Assembly: GCA_019359395.1 (NCBI GenBank)
Contig: JAHHHK010000035.1
Coordinates: 1 to 64,000, forward strand
From: Komarekiella atlantica HA4396-MV6
Lineage (GTDB): Bacteria > Cyanobacteriota > Cyanobacteriia > Cyanobacteriales > Nostocaceae
DNA length: 64,000 nt
Direction: 5' to 3'
Positions 9,026-17,853 of the stretch are shown one piece after another. The position numbers and the translations under genes were made by a program. The notes under the pieces are model-generated. The model worked only from the letters and a program-made list of their open reading frames with translations, did not search any database and was not told the DNA's origin. The number at the start of each line of letters is the position of its first letter. The stretch's first letter is position 1.

Positions 9026-10225
9026 ATGAATACTTTTTATGACAACAAAACAAAAAATTACTTTCTGTTAGCTACTGTTGGCATATTATCAGTAGGATTT
9101 ATTAGAGTATACTCAATAGATTTTTATAGAAAGCTTCGGTCTTCAGACGTTACTTCTTTAATATCTCCAAAAATCATTCAGGAGCCAGAAAAGCAAAGCA
9201 ACTTCTTTCTTCTACCCACCGTTGGCGACACAAATTTTGTGGCTAAAGTTGTAGAAAAAGTGCAACCTGCGGTGGTTGAAATTAAGGTCGCCAGAACCAT
9301 AAGAACCCAGGTTTCAGATGGGCTTAATAATTTATTTAGACGACAATTTTTTGGTGAAAATATACCAACACAAATACAAATACAGGAGAAAATTACATAT
9401 CGCCTTGGCTCTGGTTTTGTTATCAATTCCGATGGTCAAATTCTTACTAATGCTCATGTAGTCAAAAATGCCGATACGGTTATGGTATCGCTTCTCGATG
9501 GTCGTACTTTTGAGGGGAAAGTGCTGGGATTAGATTCTGTAACTGATATCGCAGTTGTGCAAATTCCCACTAATAATTTGCCATTCGTAGAACTGGGAAA
9601 TTCCGACTTTGTACAATCGGGACAATGGGCGATCGCTATTGGTAATCCTTTGGGTTTTCAAAGAACTGTTACTGCTGGCATTGTTAGTGCTGTAGACCGT
9701 TCTGCTAAAAATATAGGTATTTCTAATCAACATATTGGTATGATTCAAACTGATGCTGCTATTAACCCCGGAAACTCTGGCGGCCCACTGCTAAACGTTC
9801 GTGGGAAAGTTATTGGGGTAAATAGCGCTGTAATTTCTACAGCTCAAGGACTTGGCTTTGCTATTCCTATTAACACAGCCCGAAAAGTTGCCCAGAAATT
9901 AATTACTAAGGGAAAAGTTGAATATCCTTATGTGGGTATTGAGATAGAGCCTAACAATAATTACAACATTTTTGGCATCCGCAAACGAGGTGTTCTGATT
10001 GTCAATGTTGTTCCAGATTCTCCAGCAAACAAAGCAGGACTAAGATTAAAAGATGTAATTCTAGAAATTAAAAATCAGCCAGTAAATACAGTTGATGAGG
10101 TTATACAGTTAATACAAGAAAGCCAGGTAGGTAGCAACTTGAAAATACAGATATTACGTAAACACAGACTTTTAAAATTAGCTTTAAAAATAGAAGACTT
10201 TCCGACTTTTGCTGAAAACTTATAG
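9026..10225 (+). CDS. HtrA/Deg-family serine protease with PDZ domain
   Basis: A 399-aa S1C protease. An N-terminal hydrophobic helix (YFLLATVGILSVGFIRVYS) anchors it or acts as a signal, placing the catalytic part in the periplasm or thylakoid lumen. The triad is His ~143 (TNAHVV), Asp ~174 (VTDIAVVQI) and Ser ~251 (NPGNSGGPL). One PDZ domain follows (about 300-395, RGVLIVNVVPDSPANKAGL). This is the plan of cyanobacterial HhoA/HhoB/HtrA, which degrade damaged envelope proteins; which paralogue this is cannot be told here. Confidence 0.92.
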   Translation: MNTFYDNKTKNYFLLATVGILSVGFIRVYSIDFYRKLRSSDVTSLISPKIIQEPEKQSNFFLLPTVGDTNFVAKVVEKVQPAVVEIKVARTIRTQVSDGLNNLFRRQFFGENIPTQIQIQEKITYRLGSGFVINSDGQILTNAHVVKNADTVMVSLLDGRTFEGKVLGLDSVTDIAVVQIPTNNLPFVELGNSDFVQSGQWAIAIGNPLGFQRTVTAGIVSAVDRSAKNIGISNQHIGMIQTDAAINPGNSGGPLLNVRGKVIGVNSAVISTAQGLGFAIPINTARKVAQKLITKGKVEYPYVGIEIEPNNNYNIFGIRKRGVLIVNVVPDSPANKAGLRLKDVILEIKNQPVNTVDEVIQLIQESQVGSNLKIQILRKHRLLKLALKIEDFPTFAENL

Positions 10226-10329
10226 CGGTTCCCATTCAAATGCAGAACAACATTACATCGTTAGGTGTGGGGGCACGGCAATGCCGTGCCCCCACGGGTA
10301 TACCTCACGTAAACGAGAACCGCTGTATA
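10221..10329. mobile_element. MITE-like palindromic element
   Basis: About 109 bp immediately after the protease stop. The ends are inverted: TATAGCGGTTCCC on the left and GAGAACCGCTGTATA on the right. The centre is a perfect 13-bp stem, GTGGGGGCACGGC (10267-10279), with AAT as loop. It encodes nothing. The layout fits a non-autonomous transposable element or palindromic repeat; it may also act as a terminator for the protease gene. Confidence 0.6.
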
Positions 10330-10518
10330 ACAGTTAATTAATATTTAAATTAATTCTTAACTACCAAAGTGTTGCAGTAAGGGGAAATTGAAAATCACTG
10401 TTTTAAAGCAGTATCAACGTAAGTGAAATAGCAAAAAATGAATAATCAAAGCGATATCTAAGATGAGCTACGCCTACGCATATCAACACATACTAGTAAC
10501 AAACAGCAACTACAAAAC

Positions 10519-11874
10519 ATGATAAAGATACCAGAGTCACCCCAGGGTTGGGAAAACTTGAAATGGCTAGGGCCAAGTTTTTTGTGGATGCTTTCGGCTG
10601 CGGGTTCAGGTGAATTGCTATTTACGCCAAGAATTGCCGCACTCTACGGTTACACCCTGTTATGGGCGCTACTTGCGGCTGTGATTTTGAAATGGTTTAT
10701 AAATGGTGAAGTAGGTCGCTTTTCTGTTTGTACAGGAGCAACCATCCTACAAGGTTTCAAACAACTTCCCGGCCCTAAAAACTGGGCAATCTGGCTGATT
10801 TTGCTACCGCAGGTAGTGGTAGCAATTTCTACCGTTGCTGGACTTGCAGGAGCCGCCGCTACAGCACTAATTTTGGTTACTGGGGGAGGTGTCCAACTGT
10901 GGACGGTAATTATCATTATTGTGACAGCTGCGATCGTACTTTTAGGACAATACAACGTAGTCGAGACAATTTCTTCTTATGTGGGGATTGCTCGTACTGT
11001 AGCAGTGGTGGCCGCTGCTATTTTCGTTTTCCCTAATGTTCGCCAACTAGCATCGGGACTAGTACCGCAAATACCGCAAAACGTGCAGTATCAAGAAATA
11101 CTACCTTGGCTAGGTTTCATGTTGGCAGGAGCCGCCGGCTTAATGTGGTATTCCTACTGGGTAGAAGCTAGAGGATATGGTGCTGCTAGTGTTAAAGGAC
11201 AAGAGAGCATAGACCCCAAGCAACTCAACCAGGAGCAAAAAAAGAAACTGCGCGGTTGGCTAAATCTGATGACTATATCCAACACCTTAGCAGTGGTTGG
11301 GGCGCTGTTGGCGGCGCTATCTTTCTTAATTCTTGGTGGTGAGTTGCTGCGTCCACAAGGACTTGTGCCAAAAGAAAATCAAGTAGCGGAAACTCTGGGT
11401 AGCTTGCTAGGCAACCTTTGGGGGCCGTTTGGCTTTTGGTTTATGGTGGCGATCGTTTTTATAACTTTCTGTAGTACTGTACTTTCAGTAGAAGATGGTT
11501 TTGGACGAATGTTTGCCGATGGTACGCAGATTATTTTAAAGGGATTCGGCGTGCGAGGACGCTGGACGGATGAAAAGTTTTTGCAACGTGTGTATATTGT
11601 AGTGCTACTTGTAGCTTTACCCATTGCCGTTTACTTGTTTTTCGGTGAACCAGTCGCTTTGCTACAAACCGCAGGTGGAATTGAAGCTGCTCACATCCCC
11701 ATCGTCACCGGACTGACTCTTTACTTAAATCATCGAATATTGCCTAAGGAACTGCAACCATCGAAGATAATTTTTGGTGGAACAGCGATCGCTGGTATAT
11801 TTTTTGGTGTGTTTGCAATTATTTATCTGTTACAACTGCTTGGTATCATTGGCTCAGGTGGCGGTTTAGGTTAA
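10519..11874 (+). CDS. Nramp-related membrane transporter, atypical metal site
   Basis: A 451-aa polytopic protein with about 11 hydrophobic helices and the LeuT-like Nramp organisation (GPSFLWMLSAAGSGELLFTPR in the first helix). In classical Mn/Fe Nramps the first helix carries DPGN, which binds the metal; here the same place reads GSGE, and the sixth-helix region reads LAGAAGLMWYSYW rather than A-MPH. So the family is Nramp-related but the substrate is unlikely to be classical Mn2+/Fe2+. Start by ATG, with no strong Shine-Dalgarno. A DUF1206 membrane protein gene follows 49 bp downstream. Confidence 0.75.
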   Translation: MIKIPESPQGWENLKWLGPSFLWMLSAAGSGELLFTPRIAALYGYTLLWALLAAVILKWFINGEVGRFSVCTGATILQGFKQLPGPKNWAIWLILLPQVVVAISTVAGLAGAAATALILVTGGGVQLWTVIIIIVTAAIVLLGQYNVVETISSYVGIARTVAVVAAAIFVFPNVRQLASGLVPQIPQNVQYQEILPWLGFMLAGAAGLMWYSYWVEARGYGAASVKGQESIDPKQLNQEQKKKLRGWLNLMTISNTLAVVGALLAALSFLILGGELLRPQGLVPKENQVAETLGSLLGNLWGPFGFWFMVAIVFITFCSTVLSVEDGFGRMFADGTQIILKGFGVRGRWTDEKFLQRVYIVVLLVALPIAVYLFFGEPVALLQTAGGIEAAHIPIVTGLTLYLNHRILPKELQPSKIIFGGTAIAGIFFGVFAIIYLLQLLGIIGSGGGLG

Positions 11875-11923
11875 TAAATACAGTCTGGAGAGCAGTTTCA
11901 TTTTTTTATAGTCATTATGCCGT

Positions 11924-12775
11924 ATGAGACTACCCGATTCACCTCTAGAACAAATTAGGCAACCAGTTAAACAGATAACTTCTCTGCTTTGGTTTGAACG
12001 ACTAGCACGATTAGGATACGCAGCAAAAGGCGTTGTTTATTTTATTGTTGGGTTACTAGCAGCCCAAGCAGCCATTGGTTCTGGTGGTAAGACGACGAAT
12101 ACAACTGGTGCGCTAAAGGCAATTGTTGTCCAACCTTTTGGAAAATTCTTGCTAGGTATCCTTACCCTCGGAATTATTGGGTATGTACTTTGGCGTTTAG
12201 TTCAGACGTTTTTCGACCCTGAAAAAAGTAAGCAACCAATTAATGCCAAACGAATTGCAAAGCGGATTGGTTATGCTATCAGTGCTTTAGCTTATACAGG
12301 TTTGGCTTTGACGGCTATGAAACTGATTATAGGTTCAAGCATTGGCGATAGTGAATCAGTCGAGGATTGGACGATTTATATCTTGGCTCAACCCTTTGGG
12401 CGATGGCTAGTAGCTCTAGCAGGGGTGACAGTAATTTGTGTTGGTATTTCTTACCTTTATCAAGCGTATAAAGGGAAATTTCGCCACTCTTTCAAACTTT
12501 CCCAAATGAGTCAGACTGAGCAAAATTGGGCAGTGGGTACGGGTAGATTTGGGATTGCTGCCCGTGGCATAGTTTTTGGTATTATCGGCATTTTCTTGAT
12601 GCTGGCGTCAATTCAATCTAATGGTAGAAAGGCTAGAGGGCTGGGCGGTGCATTAACAATTCTTATACAGCAACCCTTTGGTTCTTGGATTCTGGGCGTA
12701 GTGGCTTCCGGTTTGATTGCTTACGGTATCTATTCAGTAATACAGGCTCGTTATCGGCATATTGCTAACTTATAA
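11924..12775 (+). CDS. DUF1206 family membrane protein
   Basis: A 283-aa membrane protein made of three DUF1206 repeats, each a pair of helices: RLGYAAKGVVYFIVGLLA... (about 25-100), RIGYAISALAYTGLAL... (about 107-185) and RFGIAARGIVFGIIGIFLM... (about 206-280). Each repeat contains a QPFG(K/R/S) turn. The family is widespread in cyanobacteria and actinobacteria without a proven role. It probably shares a transcript with the Nramp-related gene. Confidence 0.85.
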   Translation: MRLPDSPLEQIRQPVKQITSLLWFERLARLGYAAKGVVYFIVGLLAAQAAIGSGGKTTNTTGALKAIVVQPFGKFLLGILTLGIIGYVLWRLVQTFFDPEKSKQPINAKRIAKRIGYAISALAYTGLALTAMKLIIGSSIGDSESVEDWTIYILAQPFGRWLVALAGVTVICVGISYLYQAYKGKFRHSFKLSQMSQTEQNWAVGTGRFGIAARGIVFGIIGIFLMLASIQSNGRKARGLGGALTILIQQPFGSWILGVVASGLIAYGIYSVIQARYRHIANL

Positions 12776-12918
12776 ATTTACTTGGGACTCACCTTTTTAA
12801 CGCGTTGGCGTAGCCCGTTGAAACTCAATCAACGAATGGCAAAAAAGCTAAAAAGCGCAAAAAATCTCAAAATTGAGATAAAAATTGCAGTTGATCAAAT
12901 AACTTATTTGAAGCTTAT

Positions 12919-15600
12919 CTAATCTAGACTTTGCAAACCCATCGCAATCTTACTATGTTTCTCAATTTGCCCCATCACTTGTTTTGCTCGTTGAATTACT
13001 ACCGTCGGTAAACCCGCTAATCTTCCCGCTTCAATCCCATAGGACTTATCAGCACCTCCCGGTTGGACTTGGTGCAAAAAGATAATTTGGTCGGGTAACT
13101 CCTTCACCGTCACTTGATAATTAGCCACATTCGGCAAAATACTAGCCAATTCGTTCAACTCGTGGTAATGAGTAGCAAAAATCGTCCGCGCCCGAATATC
13201 CACAGCTATATACTCCGCCACCGCCCAAGCAATGGAAAGTCCATCAAACGTCGCCGTTCCGCGGCCAATTTCATCCAACAGCACCAGCGACCTAGAAGTG
13301 GCATGGTTGAGGATATTCGCTGTTTCATTCATTTCCACCATGAACGTAGATTGACCAGTTGCCAAGTCATCTACTGCACCTACACGCGTGAAAATGCGAT
13401 CGCATATTCCCAACCTCGCAAACCTAGCTGGCACAAAACTACCAATTTGTGCCATTAACTGAATCAATCCCACCTGGCGTAAATAACAACTTTTACCACT
13501 GGCATTTGGCCCAGTAAGGATGACTAAATCAGGAGAAGGAGAGGGGGAGAGGGGAAGAGGGGGAGAATTCTTCCCATTCTCCTCTGCGTCCTCCGCGCCT
13601 CTGTCTTGGAAAGTTCTGTTCGCCGGAAGCCGGCGCTCAGACTTTCCGCTGCGGTTCGTTTCCTCCCCTCCCAACTGCGTCGAATTTGGCACAAAGAACC
13701 CCGCAGGTAAAGACTGTTCTACCACCGGATGACGCCCATCAACAATATTTATCTCCCGTCCTGGCAACATTTCTGGACGACAATAGCCTTGATGTACCGC
13801 CAACTCAGCCAAACCACACAACACATCCGCCGCCGCCACCGCGCGGGAAAGATTGCGAATTACCTCCGCCTGTGCGCCCACCTCTTCCCGCAACGCTGCA
13901 AAAACCTCATATTCCAACTGATTTAAATCATCCCGCGCCGTCAAAATCCGCGCTTCCCGTTCCTTCAACTCTGGAGTGATATAACGTTCCTCATTCGTCA
14001 GGGTTTGCTTACGGATGTAATTCGGGGGTACTTGGTCAGCTTTGGCACGGGAAATACTGATGTAGTAACCAAACGTTTTATTAAATCCTACCTTCAAAGT
14101 GGGAATTCCTGTTCTGGCCCTCTCGTCAACCTCCAAATTAGCAATCCATTGCTGGTCTGCTTCTACAGTTGACTTTCTTTCATCCAACTGGGGATTTACA
14201 CCAGCGCGAATTAATCCGCCTTCTTTAATCAGAATCGGCGGCGACTCTACAAGATGCACGTGTAACTTTTGTGCCAATTCTGACAACACAGGTGGCACTT
14301 TCTGTAAAGCTTTCAAAAAAGGAGAATGTGCGTCAGTCACTAAGCGAGACAATTCTGGTAAGCGTGACAAAGAATCTGCTAAAGCAACTAAATCTCTGGC
14401 ATTTGCAGTCCCAGAACCCGCCCGCCCCGTCAGCCGTTCCAGGTCATAAATTTGCCGTAACAACTGCCGCAAATCCTGACGCAGGGAAGTATTTTCCATC
14501 AATTCTTGGATGGTATCTTGTCGCGCCCGAATGCCTTTAATATCGAGTAGCGGTTGCAACAACCACCGCCGTAGAGCCCGCCCGCCCATCGCTGTATTCG
14601 TTCTATCTAATGCCCAGAGAAGAGAACCATGAAAAGTGCCATCACGAACAGTTTGGGTAATTTCCAGATTCCGACGGGTTTGACCATCAACAATTAGATA
14701 ATCGGTGGTTGTATAGGTGCGTAGTCTCTGGAGAGAAACTGGGTTTTCTTTTTGAGTATCTTCCAAGTATTCCAGAAGACCGCCAGCCGCGCGGACAGCC
14801 AGGGGGAGATGATCGCAACCCAATCCTTCGAGCGATCGCACTTTAAATTTTTGCAATAATCTAGGTCTAGCTTCACCTTGAGAAAAGGGTACTTGCGATC
14901 GCAAACTATAACAAAATGCCGACGGCAAACACTGCGGTAAATGCGGCGAAGTTTCTCCCGGACGTAGCAAACTACCTAAATCTGGAGCATTGGTAGGAAC
15001 CAGTACCTCCGAAGGTTGCAAGCGCATTAATTCTTGTGTCAGGTGTTCTAAATCACTACCTTGAGTTGTGAGAAATTCGCCTGTAGAGATATCTGCATAA
15101 GCTAAGCCCCAATGATTAGCAGCAATTACCACAGCCGCCAGGTAGTTATTGCGACCTGATTTCAGCATTCCCTCTTCCAGCAAAGTCCCAGGAGTCAGGA
15201 TGCGCGTTACTTCCCGCCGTACTAATCTCCCAGTAGCTTCTGAAGCATCTTCCACTTGGTCGCAAATTACCACTGCATAGCCTTTTTCTACCAGCATTGT
15301 CGCGTAGCGTTCCCAAGCGTGGTGCGGAACACCAGACATCGCCACCCGTCCTTGTTCTCCAGCTTGCTTACTAGTGAGGACTAATTCCAGTTCTTGCGCT
15401 AGTTTTACAGCATCTTGGAAATAGCATTCAAAGAAATCTCCTACCCGATACAGCAACATCGCGTGAGGATATTTATCCTTCGTCTCGACATAGTGCAAGT
15501 ACATCTGACTTAGCTTGCTGCGGTCTACCTGTCGATGGTCGGAAATAAAAGTACTGGCGTCGGGCTTGGTAGATGGAGTTTCAGAGTAAGAAGCGGTCAT
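12919..15600 (-). CDS. mutS: DNA mismatch repair protein MutS
   Basis: An 893-aa MutS1 that recognises mismatches and signals repair using ATP. The mismatch-reading Phe-X-Glu motif is in GDFFECY (about residues 53-59). Connector, lever and clamp domains follow, then the ABC-type ATPase with Walker A GPNASGKS (~693-700), Walker [12 protein letters not shown] and FATHYHEL. Between VPNSTQLG and DLVILTGP there is a ~50-residue low-complexity, Arg/Glu/Pro/Ser-rich stretch (residues ~640-691, DNA 13527-13680) made of dispersed repeat sequence; it is absent from the standard MutS fold. Whether the protein is still active is not visible from the sequence, but the frame is intact. Confidence 0.95.
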   Translation of the reverse strand: MTASYSETPSTKPDASTFISDHRQVDRSKLSQMYLHYVETKDKYPHAMLLYRVGDFFECYFQDAVKLAQELELVLTSKQAGEQGRVAMSGVPHHAWERYATMLVEKGYAVVICDQVEDASEATGRLVRREVTRILTPGTLLEEGMLKSGRNNYLAAVVIAANHWGLAYADISTGEFLTTQGSDLEHLTQELMRLQPSEVLVPTNAPDLGSLLRPGETSPHLPQCLPSAFCYSLRSQVPFSQGEARPRLLQKFKVRSLEGLGCDHLPLAVRAAGGLLEYLEDTQKENPVSLQRLRTYTTTDYLIVDGQTRRNLEITQTVRDGTFHGSLLWALDRTNTAMGGRALRRWLLQPLLDIKGIRARQDTIQELMENTSLRQDLRQLLRQIYDLERLTGRAGSGTANARDLVALADSLSRLPELSRLVTDAHSPFLKALQKVPPVLSELAQKLHVHLVESPPILIKEGGLIRAGVNPQLDERKSTVEADQQWIANLEVDERARTGIPTLKVGFNKTFGYYISISRAKADQVPPNYIRKQTLTNEERYITPELKEREARILTARDDLNQLEYEVFAALREEVGAQAEVIRNLSRAVAAADVLCGLAELAVHQGYCRPEMLPGREINIVDGRHPVVEQSLPAGFFVPNSTQLGGEETNRSGKSERRLPANRTFQDRGAEDAEENGKNSPPLPLSPSPSPDLVILTGPNASGKSCYLRQVGLIQLMAQIGSFVPARFARLGICDRIFTRVGAVDDLATGQSTFMVEMNETANILNHATSRSLVLLDEIGRGTATFDGLSIAWAVAEYIAVDIRARTIFATHYHELNELASILPNVANYQVTVKELPDQIIFLHQVQPGGADKSYGIEAGRLAGLPTVVIQRAKQVMGQIEKHSKIAMGLQSLD

Positions 15601-15764
15601 AGATGCTAGGAGTTACGCACGGAAATTCCACAATATCCGATGATAACGTGATGTGAAAGTTGAGAGGCGATCGCTCAAGAATTTTTTACTATTGGCTTGG
15701 GTTCTTGGCTGGTACATCCATTTTTGCTGTTAGTGTGGTGAAGAAGCGATCGCTCAATGATTTT

Positions 15765-16289
15765 TTATCCTATCCTACGACTACTTCGACGCGTAGGTGC
15801 TGGGGTAGCTGGTTCATAAGCCTTCAGTCCTCCATCACCCGTAAAAATTTCTACTTGGAATGTGCTACTAGTTTTAGCGTAATATTCAGCCACAGTCTTA
15901 ATTGTCGCATCTCCGATAGAAATCTTTCTAGATGCTAGAGTAGGCCATTCAGTAGCTAACTGTTTCAATTGTTCTGAATTCCAAAGTTCACCCACTTGAG
16001 TTTCAAAAACTCCCCAAGGTATAACTCCATCCGCTACTTTCACTAAAATATTACCGAAAGCTTGAGCAATTTCATATCGCTTAGAGTTAGCTTGTGCAAT
16101 GTGATTACCAGTTTCTATAATTGTTGCTATTGGTAGTATAAACTTTGCACCTTGTTTTTCTTCTGCTTGAAAACGGGCTTCAACTCTTTTTTTATCCCAT
16201 TTATCATTGTCAGAACCACAAGTTTCTTTACCAGGCACACCTAAGTAGACGCAAAGTATGGATGTGTCAATAATCAGAACCTTTCTCAT
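15765..16289 (-). CDS. PIN-like nuclease, partner of the upstream ATPase
   Basis: A 174-aa protein with the acidic pattern of a PIN ribonuclease: D8 in LIIDTSILCVYLG, E59 in IIETGN, D127 in ISIGDATI and D152 in FTGDGGL. It is longer and more divergent than VapC toxins, with an insertion after the first strand. The start codon lies 8 bp after the stop of the ATPase gene and lacks a clear Shine-Dalgarno, which suggests translational coupling. By context it is the effector of a two-gene ATPase-nuclease module. The family assignment rests on motifs only. Confidence 0.65.
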   Translation of the reverse strand: MRKVLIIDTSILCVYLGVPGKETCGSDNDKWDKKRVEARFQAEEKQGAKFILPIATIIETGNHIAQANSKRYEIAQAFGNILVKVADGVIPWGVFETQVGELWNSEQLKQLATEWPTLASRKISIGDATIKTVAEYYAKTSSTFQVEIFTGDGGLKAYEPATPAPTRRSSRRIG

Positions 16290-16297
16290 GTTTAACT

Positions 16298-17518
16298 TTA
16301 CTTATTATCAGAAAGGCTCTTTTCAATTGCACCTTTTGTTGCTAATCTGCCTAAACTTCCTGATGCTAGCAAAATAGGAAGATTTTCAATATCTTCTAAA
16401 AGTGTAAGCTTGCTTTCCCCCGTTTCAGAATCACGATGTGCGACAACTACAAAAGGAACTATCTCTGGCCCTAAAGCATCAAGTAAAGCTGGGTTATGGG
16501 TAGTAACTAAAATATCAATATTTCTTTTGCTGCCAATCTCTCTTAGCATTCTTACTAGTAATTCTGCACGCGAGGGATGAAGACCATTATCTATTTCTTC
16601 TATTACTAGTTGACTACCTTCTGGTCGAGTAAGCAATGCTGTAATAATTGCTAAAAAGCGTAAAGTTCCATCCGACATACTTCTAGCATCGATTTCTGTG
16701 ATGTGATCATGCTTCCATTCCTCCTGACAGTAGAGCATAGCATCAGTCCCAAACCTGCCTACTTTTTCAGCCCATACTTTTTGAATATCTCCTTCTGGTA
16801 AATCCTTGATGTATTTAGATATAGTAGATTCTACTTCAGTTTTATGTTCCTCAGATAATGCTGCTAATACACCTGCAATATTAGAAGCATCACTTTCTAA
16901 AGTATCAGAAAGTAATGAGTAATCTCGCATTTTAGAAGTAACAGGATTTAAAATAAAGATATTTTCCATAGTCGAAATTACATTAATAATTTCTTTCCCG
17001 ACTTCTACATCAAGAAATCTATTTTTCAGTCTACTTAATATTGATTTAGAAGGTATTAAATATTCTGTATTCGATAACAAACGTGGATTAAAAGTTTCTA
17101 GTTTTAATGTTTCACGATTTAGATTATACTCTGTCTTTAATAAGCAGGTTTTTATATCAGATGTTTGACGAATCATCTGCTCGCCTAAAATTTTAATTAC
17201 AGGTTTTGTTTTTAATGTAATACTGTAAAGATATTCAGTTTTATGATCTTGTCCCTGAATTAGTGCTTTGAATGTAAACTCAGTTTCAGGTTTAAGTGCA
17301 GCCCACTCTACACCACCACGTATAGATGGCAATGTTTTATCTCCCGCTAAAGCTGCTTCAAGATTTTCGCCTCTAACTATTCTTTGTAAAAATTCTAAAG
17401 CCTCAACTACATTAGATTTTCCACTCGCATTCGTCCCAATAAGAACAGTCAATGGGTCAAGTGGAAGTTCTGCATAACGGAAACTTTTCCAATTTTCCAG
17501 AATGAGTTGCTTAAGCAT
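16298..17518 (-). CDS. AAA15/AAA21-type (OLD-like, SMC-related) ATPase
   Basis: A 406-aa ABC/SMC-like ATPase of the kind found in OLD, RloA and PARIS-type defence systems. It starts with ENWKSF, has Walker A GTNASGKS (28-35), a signature-like block (SMSDGTLRFLAII), Walker B VIEEIDNGLHPS (~300-310) and the switch His in TTHNPALLDAL. No Toprim or other nuclease domain is fused to it; the PIN-like gene directly downstream would supply that. The ATG at 17518 is preferred because GGAG lies 6 bases upstream; a TTG at 17530 is also in frame. mutS follows in the same direction 164 bp beyond the PIN gene. Confidence 0.85.
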   Translation of the reverse strand: MLKQLILENWKSFRYAELPLDPLTVLIGTNASGKSNVVEALEFLQRIVRGENLEAALAGDKTLPSIRGGVEWAALKPETEFTFKALIQGQDHKTEYLYSITLKTKPVIKILGEQMIRQTSDIKTCLLKTEYNLNRETLKLETFNPRLLSNTEYLIPSKSILSRLKNRFLDVEVGKEIINVISTMENIFILNPVTSKMRDYSLLSDTLESDASNIAGVLAALSEEHKTEVESTISKYIKDLPEGDIQKVWAEKVGRFGTDAMLYCQEEWKHDHITEIDARSMSDGTLRFLAIITALLTRPEGSQLVIEEIDNGLHPSRAELLVRMLREIGSKRNIDILVTTHNPALLDALGPEIVPFVVVAHRDSETGESKLTLLEDIENLPILLASGSLGRLATKGAIEKSLSDNK

Positions 17519-17577
17519 GACCAACTCCAAAAACTCTAAAATTTTACTTTTTTATTTCGACAAGTTTAGTACAAAAC

Positions 17578-17680
17578 TCTGCGCTCCTCTGCGCTAAACT
17601 CCCTTCGGGTTCACCAGTCGCCTGCGGAGGGAAACCCTCCCGCAGCGCTGGTTCACCGCGTCCCTCTGCGTTTAACCAGC
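17578..17680. repeat. Dispersed repeat (GGAGGGAAACCCTCCCGCAGCGCTG type)
   Basis: This stretch in the 335-bp gap upstream of the ATPase gene and downstream of phoD contains GCGGAGGGAAACCCTCCCGC, the same core found at 47537-47650 and 49595-49704. It is palindromic in parts and non-coding. Confidence 0.6.
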
Positions 17681-17780
17681 ATTTTTAGTTTTCCTTCTCC
17701 TTTATATTGAATTTTAGCTATAGATTTCTCAGGTTTTTTCATCTTTCGACTACTGCACCATCTCAGCCAAAAAACAGCAA

Positions 17781-17829
17781 AGCCAGCAGATAGAGTAAAA
17801 AATTACGTAATTACTCTATCTAACTGGCT
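17781..17829. terminator. Long stem-loop downstream of phoD
   Basis: AGCCAG, then AGATAGAGTAA, pair with TTACTCTATCT and CTGGCT further on, giving a nearly continuous 17-bp stem. On the minus strand it follows the phoD stop by 25 bp and is itself followed by a T-rich stretch, as expected for a Rho-independent terminator. Confidence 0.65.
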
Positions 17830-17853
17830 ATATTTCGCTGAGTTTTTAACGAC

